A DNA stretch of 37,797 bases from Phycisphaerae bacterium. Its GTDB lineage: Bacteria; Planctomycetota; Phycisphaerae; Phycisphaerales; SM1A02. The position numbers and the translations under genes are program-made. Under the pieces are notes generated by a model. The model was given only the letters and a program-made list of their open reading frames with translations. It ran no database searches and had not been told where the DNA came from. This document shows positions 18,681 through 24,534 of this stretch, one piece after another (the stretch's first letter is position 1; each line of letters begins with the position of its first letter). The DNA is taken from assembly GCA_016873315.1 (NCBI GenBank), contig VGXL01000010.1, positions 1-37,797 of the forward strand, written 5' to 3'.

Positions 18681-19358
18681 TTAGCGCTTGCGGCCAGTCG
18701 ATCCCGATGTGGATCGTTCGCTGCCGCGCCCCGGCGCCTTCTTCGCCACGGGGCGAATGCGTCGCGGCGCAGCCTTGGGCGTGGCGCTGCGTCGCACCGG
18801 CGCGCAGGGAACAGGCTCGAGCGTGGTGGTCGCGGGAAGGTGGCGCGTGCGGAACGCGGGCTTCTCCGGTGCCTCGACGGGGCCGGCGCACAGACACGAT
18901 CCCGGCGCGTGCATGACTTGCGCGTGGTGCACCATGCCGACATAGACCTCGAAGTCCGCGTCGATGTCGAGGTGACGAACGAGTTCGCAGTCGAAGAACG
19001 CATGGGCGCGTTCGGGAACGATGCCGCGGCTCGGTGCAGTGCGGTGGGGAATGCCCAGGAACGGATCTCCGCCGTGGTCCGGCGCTCGTGCGAACATGCG
19101 GCGCAAGAGCGCCTCGTCCTTCGGGAGCACGCTCAGCGTGAAGTTCCGGCTATCGCGGATCAGCGGGCTGATGATCTGTCCCTTCTCGAGTGCGACCATC
19201 AGCATCGGAGGGTGCATGGCGCACTGCTGGACGCAACGCACGATGACGCCAGTCCGGATCTCGCCGAAGGTGGCGGTCAGCAGCATGGCGGCGTTGGGGA
19301 TGAGGGCCAATGCAGGATCGGCCAGCGAACGTGAGAGCGGGGGGCGGTCGGTCAGCAT
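18681..19358 (-). CDS. Flavin reductase-like (FMN-binding split-barrel) protein with basic tail
   Basis: Residues ~15-155 match the flavin reductase domain: PNAAMLLTATFGEIRTGVIV, VQQCAMHPPMLMVALEKG, SPLIRDSRNFTLSVLP, then HAFFDCELVRHLDIDADFEVYVGMV. Members bind FMN and pass electrons from NAD(P)H to flavin or act as flavin-dependent reductases. The last ~40 residues are a Lys/Arg/Pro/Ser-rich tail (RRSATPKAAPRR.., STGRKR) foreign to the family, like those of nucleic-acid-binding proteins. The ATG at 19358 is chosen because GGGAGA lies 6 nt upstream; the longer frame adds 7 residues. It is divergent from mraZ. Confidence 0.82.
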   Translation of the reverse strand: MLTDRPPLSRSLADPALALIPNAAMLLTATFGEIRTGVIVRCVQQCAMHPPMLMVALEKGQIISPLIRDSRNFTLSVLPKDEALLRRMFARAPDHGGDPFLGIPHRTAPSRGIVPERAHAFFDCELVRHLDIDADFEVYVGMVHHAQVMHAPGSCLCAGPVEAPEKPAFRTRHLPATTTLEPVPCAPVRRSATPKAAPRRIRPVAKKAPGRGSERSTSGSTGRKR

Positions 19359-19459
19359 GCAATCTCCCGTGGCACACAACGGGCCGGACGCCCGAGTGTG
19401 ACCTAACCGACGCCCGCATCAAGACTTATGTTCTTGAATCGTGTGAGATTATGGCTCAG

Positions 19460-19466
19460 GTGGGGC
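19460..19466 (+). promoter_or_regulatory. Outlying GTGGGGC element upstream of the mraZ operator
   Basis: This GTGGGGC is identical to the elements at 19501 and 19521 but lies 31 bp before the first phased box at 19491. It might be an extra MraZ contact or chance. Confidence 0.3.
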
Positions 19467-19490
19467 CAACTTGAGAAAAATTGTCGCACT

Positions 19491-19530
19491 GTGTTGCGTG
19501 GTGGGGCAAAGTGTCGTACAGTGGGGCCTG
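19491..19530 (+). promoter_or_regulatory. Putative MraZ operator: four GTGnnG boxes at exact 10-bp spacing
   Basis: The 40 bases read as four consecutive ten-mers: GTGTTGCGTG, GTGGGGCAAA, GTGTCGTACA and GTGGGGCCTG. All begin GTG and have G at position 6. In E. coli, MraZ binds tandem GTGGG-type repeats separated by 5 nt (10-bp period) before its own gene. The match in sequence, period and position (ending 11 nt before the mraZ start) supports autoregulation. Confidence 0.75.
19494..19522 (+). promoter_or_regulatory. mraZ promoter embedded in the operator
   Basis: TTGCGT (19494-19499) and TACAGT (19517-19522) are separated by 17 nt. Transcription would start near 19529, just before the Shine-Dalgarno GAGGT (19530-19534). 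MraZ bound to the boxes would cover both promoter elements. Confidence 0.55.
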
Positions 19531-19541
19531 AGGTCACTTGA

Positions 19542-19958
19542 GTGCTTTTCACGTCCACCTACATCCACGGCCTCGACGCGAAGCGTCGACTGGCGATTCC
19601 CGCCCAGTGGCGGGCGCGCTTGGACCCGACGGTCCACGGCGCACGGATCATGGTGTCGCCGGGCTCCGGTGGCCGGTTGTGCTTGTGGACCGAAAAGGAG
19701 TTCGAAGTGCAGGCGCAACCGTTCCGGTCGGGGCTGGTGAACGACGCCCAGGCGGCCAAGCGGGCAGCGCTGCTCTTCAGCAACAGCGATGCGCTGGAAC
19801 TCGACACGGCTGGCCGCATTCGCATTCCGGATCGGCTCCTCGACCTCTTCAAGCTCGAAGAGAAGGTCGTCTTGCTTGGCGTCGGCAACCACATCGAACT
19901 CATCAGCGCGTCGCAGTACCGGGAACCGACGCTGGAGGACATCACGGGCATGCAGTGA
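19542..19958 (+). CDS. mraZ: Transcriptional regulator MraZ
   Basis: MraZ is a ring-forming DNA-binding protein with two SpoVT-AbrB-like domains that represses its own promoter, usually at the head of the division and cell-wall cluster. The 138-aa product shows both half-domains: GLDAKRRLAIPAQWR (10-24) and LDTAGRIRIPDRLLDLF (87-103), matching the family D-x-K/x-GR-x-x-iP pattern. The start is GTG with GAGGT 7 nt upstream. It is an orphan here: no rsmH, ftsL or ftsI follows. Downstream is the multi-hairpin GGA RNA, with no terminator between, so both may lie on one transcript. Confidence 0.93.
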   Translation: MLFTSTYIHGLDAKRRLAIPAQWRARLDPTVHGARIMVSPGSGGRLCLWTEKEFEVQAQPFRSGLVNDAQAAKRAALLFSNSDALELDTAGRIRIPDRLLDLFKLEEKVVLLGVGNHIELISASQYREPTLEDITGMQ

Positions 19959-19985
19959 CGCGGAGCGCGCTGCAGCTCGAACGAA

Positions 19986-20221
19986 TGCACCAGGACGGTG
20001 CACTGGGTGCAAGGAACGCACCCAATCGGGGCACAGGGAAGGTGCCCTGACACGCTGGAACCCGACTGCACGGACGCAGCCTGTTCCAGATTCAGATCGA
20101 GCCAAGGATGGCTCGGACCACGGCCAAGGACGGCAGTGGCGGCCTCAGGGATGAGGCAAGGTGGGCGCAGGCCCGTTTCCGTCGATGCCCCTGCACCTCA
20201 CAAGGGTGCAGGGGCATTTTT
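19986..20221 (+). ncRNA. Predicted CsrA-sequestering RNA (CsrB/RsmZ-like) with seven GGA-loop hairpins
   Basis: Seven hairpins follow one another. Stem ends and loop are: 19986-20002 (6 bp, AGGAC); 20004-20024 (7 bp, AAGGAAC); 20029-20047 (6 bp, AGGGAAG); 20055-20089 (outer 7 bp, inner 4 bp, ACGGAC); 20098-20115 (6 bp, AAGGAT); 20118-20139 (4+3 bp with one G-A mismatch, AAGGAC); 20142-20157 (5 bp, AGGGAT). Every loop contains GGA, in six cases as AnGGA. Stem sequences differ while the loops are kept, as expected from selection on structure. A GGA-free hairpin (20163-20174) and a perfect 12-bp terminator follow. CsrA dimers bind GGA in hairpin loops, and sponge RNAs of the CsrB/RsmZ class are built this way. 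csrA starts 171 bp downstream. No frame of the region encodes a plausible protein. The 5' end is unknown; a further GGA at 19962-19964 may belong to it. No good promoter is visible before it, so it may be the 3' UTR of mraZ. Confidence 0.85.
20185..20221 (+). terminator. Intrinsic terminator of the GGA-hairpin RNA
   Basis: ATGCCCCTGCAC pairs perfectly with GTGCAGGGGCAT (12 bp) around a 9-nt loop (20197-20205), and the stem runs into TTTTT (20217-20221). It is the strongest terminator in the window and separates the RNA (and mraZ) from csrA. Confidence 0.9.
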
Positions 20222-20313
20222 ATGGACTTCCAAGGATAACCCTCGGCCGGAACTCGACTTTTGTTCATCTTGTGGGCGGGGTTTCCCGAATGAGGGGGGT
20301 ACCCTGAAACGGT

Positions 20314-20330
20314 CCGGGCGTGTTGCCCGG
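20314..20330 (+). other. Hairpin in the csrA upstream region
   Basis: CCGGGC-GTGTT-GCCCGG forms a 6-bp stem with a 5-nt loop and no T-run. Together with the GGA hairpin at 20346 it suggests a structured csrA leader. No clear csrA promoter was found in 20222-20391. Confidence 0.4.
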
Positions 20331-20345
20331 GTCAGCCACCGCACG

Positions 20346-20385
20346 GTGCGAACGGATGCGCGCGGTGGCCAGTCTGGGCAGGAGG
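20346..20385 (+). promoter_or_regulatory. csrA leader: GGA-loop hairpin plus GGA-containing Shine-Dalgarno
   Basis: GTGCG pairs with CGCGC (5 bp, one G-U) around the loop AACGGATG (20351-20358), and the Shine-Dalgarno GGAGG at 20381-20385 also contains GGA. A CsrA dimer could bridge these two sites about 25 nt apart and block its own translation, as in other csrA leaders. The GGAGG lies 6 nt before the GTG at 20392 and decides that start. Confidence 0.5.
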
Positions 20386-20391
20386 TCCGCA

Positions 20392-20628
20392 GTGCTGGTC
20401 ATTACCCGTCACGTCGGCGAAGAAGTCATCATCGGAAATCCCGCAGCTCCGCTGGGGACGATCCGAATTGCCGCCATCAAGGGTGATCGCGTCCGCATCG
20501 CGTTTGACTTCCCTCGAGAGATGCCCGTCCACCGCAGTGAGGTGGCCAAAGAGATCCTCGAAGAGCAGCAGCAACGGCGAACTGACATCGCAGGCCGCAT
20601 CACCGAAGACGGCACAGCTGGCGCATGA
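20392..20628 (+). CDS. csrA: Carbon storage regulator CsrA
   Basis: CsrA is a small dimeric RNA-binding protein that blocks or promotes translation by binding GGA motifs near start sites. The 78-aa product starts VLVITRHVGEEVIIG, continues VRIAFDFPREMPVHRSEVAKEI, and keeps the RNA-binding pair: I4 (usually Leu) in the first strand and R48 (equivalent to E. coli R44) in PVHRSE. It is longer than the usual ~61-65 aa because of a polar tail (QQQRRTDIAGRITEDGTAGA). The start is GTG, with GGAGG 6 nt before it. Neighbours are the GGA-hairpin RNA upstream and a convergent NifU-like gene; fliW and flagellar genes are absent. Confidence 0.95.
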   Translation: MLVITRHVGEEVIIGNPAAPLGTIRIAAIKGDRVRIAFDFPREMPVHRSEVAKEILEEQQQRRTDIAGRITEDGTAGA

Positions 20629-20711
20629 CGCCTTGACCGGGCGGGCGTTCGACCTGCCGCGTGGTCACGCAGCGTGACGCAACGCCGTGCTCGGCCCTGA
20701 GGTCGAGCAGT

Positions 20712-20969
20712 TCAGTTCAACGATTCGACTGAGACGATCTCGGGGATCCGCTCCCGGAGCAGGCGTTCGATGCCACCCCGCAGGGTCATGGACTTGCTTG
20801 GGCAGGTGACGCATGCGCCGAGAAAGCGCAGCACGATGTTGCCGCCGTTGGTGCTGACCAACTCCACATCGCCACCATCGTCACGAATGCCGGGTCGAAC
20901 CAGGTCCAGCACAGCGCGCACCCGCTCGTCGAGCGGTTCGTGTGTCTGCGCGCCGTTGCCTGGGGCCAT
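20712..20969 (-). CDS. NifU-like C-terminal domain Fe-S scaffold protein
   Basis: The 85-aa product is a stand-alone NifU C-terminal (Nfu) domain. It has LDLVRPGIRDDGGDVELV, then ACVTCPSKSMTLRGGIERLL with the CxxC that binds a 4Fe-4S cluster between two subunits for delivery to target proteins. RimO and other Fe-S enzymes in the genome are possible clients. The start is the ATG at 20969, with TACACT 6 nt upstream and no Shine-Dalgarno. It converges on csrA, and the 83-bp gap holds a small hairpin GTCACG-CAG-CGTGAC (20664-20678) without a T-run. Confidence 0.9.
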   Translation of the reverse strand: MAPGNGAQTHEPLDERVRAVLDLVRPGIRDDGGDVELVSTNGGNIVLRFLGACVTCPSKSMTLRGGIERLLRERIPEIVSVESLN

Positions 20970-20975
20970 GCCGCG

Positions 20976-21004
20976 AGTGTAGTCCAGCGTCGATTCCGTA
21001 CACT
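20976..21004. promoter_or_regulatory. Palindromic back-to-back promoters of the Nfu and lipoprotein genes
   Basis: AGTGTA (20976-20981, TACACT on the minus strand) and TACACT (20999-21004) are perfect inverted copies 17 nt apart. Each is 6-7 nt from its start codon (20969 minus, 21012 plus), and each occupies the -35 position of the other. The two promoters would exclude each other. Confidence 0.5.
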
Positions 21005-21011
21005 GGACCGC

Positions 21012-22412
21012 ATGCGCACGGCCGCGCCGACCGTTCTTCTACTCCTCCTGTCAGCCTGTGCGTCTGGACCCATCAGCGACCCGCAGGGTGTGCTGGCCAC
21101 GACGGATGCGCTTCCATCCCAGCAGATCCGCGCGATGGAACAGCTCGATGCTGAGCCGACGCCCGAGTACATCCGCCAGCTCAAGACGATCGTCGTGACG
21201 GCGGGGTATGTGCAGCAGATCCGCGACGAGGCGTTCCATCGCCTCTACCGTCTCGACAAGGCAGCGCTCGAAGAGGTCATCGAAGTCAATCTTGCACGCA
21301 TGACGGCTTTGGAGTGGCGTCGCACGATCTGCGAGCGCATCGCTCAACTGAAGTGGAACGCGCTGGTTCCGGCACTCATCCGTGCGTGGGCGACGCCCGT
21401 GCCCCTGTGGGATGACAAGCCCAAGGAGCGGCCGGAACGCCTGGCGCTCGTGGCGTTCTTCGGTGAGGACGGACTCGTTCCAGAACTGTTCCGAACGATG
21501 AATGATCCGGCGCTGCGGCAGCAAGAGAATCTTCGCATGCGCTGCTGGGAGTTGCTCGTGGCTCAAGGGCAGCAGGATCGGCTGATGGCCGAGCTCCGCG
21601 CGACCGAACCCGCCAAGGGCGACGCGCTCATGCGCGAACTCAGGACCGGTGTCCTGGATCTGGAGATCATGCCCCGCAACAAGGAAGAGATTCTGTGGAT
21701 GCGGGCGCTTGTGCAGCCGGCGCGCGCAGCGTTCTTGGCGCGGGCCAAGTCCGCGCTTGCCAAGTTGCCTGAGGCCACGCGTCGATCGCTCGAGGTGCGC
21801 GAGGTGCCCGTGGCGATGGCGGTGGTGGAAGGGTGGCCCGAACTGGCCACGCGCACCAAACTCGAGCTCTTTGAGCAGGTCCGAGCGACGATCAAGCCAA
21901 GTCGGCACGCGCCGAACTTCGACGGTTTCGACGGGAAATTCAGCGAAACGCTGTACGACCAGCGTGATCGGCTCACCTGGGGGGACTGCGCGCTCATCCT
22001 GATGCTCCACCGCGCGTTCGAGTCGCCTCAGCTGCGCGCACACCTGTTCGAGATGGGCGATCGCGATGTGAACGACCGCGGCACGGAGTACGGCGGCATC
22101 CTGCGGCTCGATGACCAGGGGCGCATCGAGGCCGTCGAGTTCACGCCACGCGTGCGTGGCAGCGATGTCCGCTTCGAGGCCAGCAAGGAGATGTTCGAGG
22201 CGGGCTACTCCGCGCTCTCGCACTTCCACTTTCACGCCCAGTCCTACGACAACAGCCGTTACGCGGGACCGCATCTGGGTGACTTCGCTTACGCCGATGC
22301 CACCGGCGTGAACGGCATCGTGTTCTGCTTCATCGACAGTTCCACGCTCAATGTGGATGTGTACCGCCGTGGGCGCGTCGTCATCGACATGGGCACGATC
22401 CGACGGCCATGA
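21012..22412 (+). CDS. Lipoprotein with helical repeats and a JAB/MPN-like C-terminal pattern
   Basis: The 466-aa protein is not one I know. The start at 21012 gives a short signal peptide with lipobox LLSAC (Cys 16). Residues ~40-340 are helix-rich and may form HEAT-like repeats (for example RMTALEWRRTICERIAQLKW, PALIRAWATPVPLW). The C-terminal ~110 residues are different: EYGGILRLDDQGRIEAVEF, then HFHFHAQSYDNSRYAGPHLGD (404-424), then NGIVFCFIDSSTLNVDVY. The HxH followed by PxxxD resembles the zinc site of JAB/MPN peptidases (HxH-x(n)-S-x2-D), though Ser is replaced by His. A zinc hydrolase is possible but not shown. The TGA overlaps the dapF start (ATGA). Confidence 0.75.
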   Translation: MRTAAPTVLLLLLSACASGPISDPQGVLATTDALPSQQIRAMEQLDAEPTPEYIRQLKTIVVTAGYVQQIRDEAFHRLYRLDKAALEEVIEVNLARMTALEWRRTICERIAQLKWNALVPALIRAWATPVPLWDDKPKERPERLALVAFFGEDGLVPELFRTMNDPALRQQENLRMRCWELLVAQGQQDRLMAELRATEPAKGDALMRELRTGVLDLEIMPRNKEEILWMRALVQPARAAFLARAKSALAKLPEATRRSLEVREVPVAMAVVEGWPELATRTKLELFEQVRATIKPSRHAPNFDGFDGKFSETLYDQRDRLTWGDCALILMLHRAFESPQLRAHLFEMGDRDVNDRGTEYGGILRLDDQGRIEAVEFTPRVRGSDVRFEASKEMFEAGYSALSHFHFHAQSYDNSRYAGPHLGDFAYADATGVNGIVFCFIDSSTLNVDVYRRGRVVIDMGTIRRP

Positions 22413-23332
22413 CCGCGCTTCCGTTCACCAAGATGCACGGGCTCGGGAACGATTACATCTACATCGATGGCTTCGTGAATCAGGTCGACGATCCTGCATC
22501 GCTCGCACGGGAGGTCAGCGATCGGCATCGGGGCATCGGCAGCGATGGGCTGATCCTGGTCATGCCGCCGGATCGCGGCATCGACGCTCATGTGCGCATG
22601 CGCATGTTCAACGCTGACGGCAGCGAGAGCGGGATGTGCGGCAACGGTGTGCGGTGCGTGTGCAAGTTCGTGATCGATCGTGGGCTTGCGTGTGCGAATC
22701 CGCTGCGCGTGCAGACCGGGCGCGGCGTGTTGAGCCTTGCCTGGACCGTCGGATCGGATGATCTCGTCGGCTCAGTTCGCGTGGACATGGGCGCGCCGAT
22801 TCTGGCGAGCGCGCTGATTCCCGCGTTGTTCGCCGGACTCGATCCCTCGGCACCGGTGGTGCGGCATGCGGGTCTGGCGAGGGCACTTCGTGATGCGGTG
22901 GGGCATGAGCGTTGGGGTGCCATCGAGCCAGTGGCCACGCTGGTGAGCATGGGCAATCCGCATCTGGTGCTGTGGTGCCCAAGCGTGGCGTCGATCGATC
23001 TGGCCGAAGTTGGCCCGGTGCTCGAGCGCCATGCTGCGTTTCCCGCCCGCATCAACGCGCATGTGGTCGAAGTCGTCGACCGGGGTCGTGTGCGCATGCG
23101 CACATGGGAGCGCGGGAGCGGCATCACGCAGGCATGCGGGACTGGTGCGTGCGCGGTGGCTGTGGCCGGCGCGCTTGAAGGCCGCACGGGCGACTCGATG
23201 CACGCCGAACTTCTTGGCGGCGCGCTCGCGCTGGAGTGGTCGGGCGGTGAGTCGAGCGTCTTCATGACTGGCCCAGCGACGACGGTCTTCGAAGGCTCGT
23301 GGCAACCATCATGCGCGGTGGTCAGGTCATGA
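22409..23332 (+). CDS. dapF: Diaminopimelate epimerase
   Basis: DapF interconverts LL- and meso-diaminopimelate for lysine and peptidoglycan synthesis, a cofactor-free two-cysteine reaction in the cytoplasm. The 307-aa product has both catalytic cysteines: C77 in NADGSESGMCGNGVRC and C243 in ERGSGITQACGTGACA. It begins with the conserved FTKMHGLGNDYIYID. The ATG overlaps the preceding lipoprotein stop (ATGA) and its own stop overlaps the M20 gene (ATGA), so all three are co-translated. That wiring ties an envelope lipoprotein and cell-wall precursor supply to the following arginine genes, or is simply operon packing. Confidence 0.96.
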   Translation: MTALPFTKMHGLGNDYIYIDGFVNQVDDPASLAREVSDRHRGIGSDGLILVMPPDRGIDAHVRMRMFNADGSESGMCGNGVRCVCKFVIDRGLACANPLRVQTGRGVLSLAWTVGSDDLVGSVRVDMGAPILASALIPALFAGLDPSAPVVRHAGLARALRDAVGHERWGAIEPVATLVSMGNPHLVLWCPSVASIDLAEVGPVLERHAAFPARINAHVVEVVDRGRVRMRTWERGSGITQACGTGACAVAVAGALEGRTGDSMHAELLGGALALEWSGGESSVFMTGPATTVFEGSWQPSCAVVRS

Positions 23333-24534
23333 CGGACGCGTTGCGCGATCGCGACCGATTGGTGACCGACGCGGTGAAGTCGCTCGAACCCGCAGCGCGC
23401 GCGCAGTGGCGCGAGTTGGTGACGCTTGAGTCGCCCTCCTCGGACACGGGCGGACTGATCCGTGTCCTGTCGTGGGTCGAAGGCGCGTTGATCGAGTTGG
23501 GGGCCACGGTCGAGCGCGTTGCCGTACCCAGCGCGGGTGGCCGGACCAGTTCTGCCGGCGGAGCGGCGCGTGGCGCCGGGATCGCGGTCGCGCGATGCGG
23601 CGCGGACGATGCGCGCCGCCTGCTCGTGTGCACGCACTTGGACACAGTGCATTCCTCGTGGCGTGGTCCCACTTGGTCCGAACAAGGCGGGCAGGTCGTC
23701 GGACCGGGCGTGGCCGACATGAAGGGTGGCGTGCTGGTCGTGCTGCTCGCGCTTCGTGCGCTCCGACAGGTCGGAGTCGAGGATCTGTCCTGGACGGTCG
23801 TGGCCACCACCGACGAAGAAACTGGCTCGTGGGACAGCCGTGACGAGCTCGCTCGGTTGGCTCGCGGACATGTGGCGGCGTTCATTCCCGAGCCCGCGAT
23901 GGCAGACGGTTCGATCGTCGCGCAGCGGCCCGGCAGTGCGCGAGTGGTGATCGAGGCCACAGGCCGCGCGGCCCACGCGGGCCGTGACGCCGCGCAGGGG
24001 ATCAGTGCCGTGACGGCACTGTGCGAGGCCCTGGTCGCAGCAGCCAAGCTCGCGGACCCGCCGCGACGCATCGTGAACATGTCGATCCTTCGAGGGGGCG
24101 AGGCGACCAACATCATCCCCGACCGCGCCGGTGCGACGGGGAACATCCGTTGGCAATCTGAAGCCGATGGTCAGGCGCTCATGGATGGTGTGCGGTCCCT
24201 TTCGCGCGGCAGTGCGGATGAGCTTCCGCATGTCACGGTGGAGATCGAGGTGAACCGCCCAGTCAAGGAACGCACGGAAGCTGTCGAGGCGCTTGTGCGG
24301 ACCATGCAGCACGCCGCATCGGCGCTTGGACTGCGGATTGGCGCGGGATTCACAGGCGGTGTGAGCGACGGGAACATCATCCAAGCAGCGGGCGTGCCGA
24401 CGCTCGACGGCATGGGCGTGCGCGGCGGCAATCTGCATCGAAGCGATGAGTTCGCCGAACTCGACAGTCTCGGCGAGCGCGCAGCGCTGCTTGCCCTGAC
24501 CATGCTGCGGGTGCGGGATAGCATCAGGTCATGA
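23329..24534 (+). CDS. M20 family metallohydrolase (CPG2/ArgE/DapE-like)
   Basis: The 401-aa product is a di-zinc amidohydrolase. The ATG at 23329 overlaps the dapF stop; an upstream in-frame ATG would add 10 residues. Metal-site motifs are CTHLDTVHSS (H103, D105), GPGVADMKGG (D130), TDEETGS (E163/E164) and, near the end, RGGNLHRSDEF (His ligand). The lid domain carries ATGRAAHAG. The overall pattern is closest to glutamate carboxypeptidase (CPG2)-type members. Family substrates are N-acyl amino acids and peptides. Because an AST-type set follows directly and no AstE is seen, removal of succinate from N-succinylglutamate is the attractive guess. Given dapF next door, a succinyl-diaminopimelate (DapE) role is the alternative. 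Confidence 0.85.
   Translation: MTDALRDRDRLVTDAVKSLEPAARAQWRELVTLESPSSDTGGLIRVLSWVEGALIELGATVERVAVPSAGGRTSSAGGAARGAGIAVARCGADDARRLLVCTHLDTVHSSWRGPTWSEQGGQVVGPGVADMKGGVLVVLLALRALRQVGVEDLSWTVVATTDEETGSWDSRDELARLARGHVAAFIPEPAMADGSIVAQRPGSARVVIEATGRAAHAGRDAAQGISAVTALCEALVAAAKLADPPRRIVNMSILRGGEATNIIPDRAGATGNIRWQSEADGQALMDGVRSLSRGSADELPHVTVEIEVNRPVKERTEAVEALVRTMQHAASALGLRIGAGFTGGVSDGNIIQAAGVPTLDGMGVRGGNLHRSDEFAELDSLGERAALLALTMLRVRDSIRS
24519..24524 (+). promoter_or_regulatory. -10-like hexamer TAGCAT, 6 nt before the aminotransferase gene
   Basis: TAGCAT lies inside the end of the M20 gene, 6 nt before the ATG at 24531. It may be an internal leaderless promoter giving the arginine genes expression independent of dapF. 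Confidence 0.4.

Noticed and set aside
19460-19530. CRISPR-like or satellite repeat of GTGGGGC
   Set aside because: The units are 10-bp boxes directly before mraZ with no spacer-like unique sequences. A protein-binding array explains them better.
20664-20678. Hairpin GTCACG-CAG-CGTGAC as a csrA/nfu terminator
   Set aside because: It has only 6 bp and no T-run on either strand, too weak to call a terminator.
22588-24438. 616-codon open frame on the minus strand
   Set aside because: It lies antisense across dapF and the M20 gene, both of which have full catalytic motifs. The product is Arg/Ser/Thr/Pro-rich without domains.
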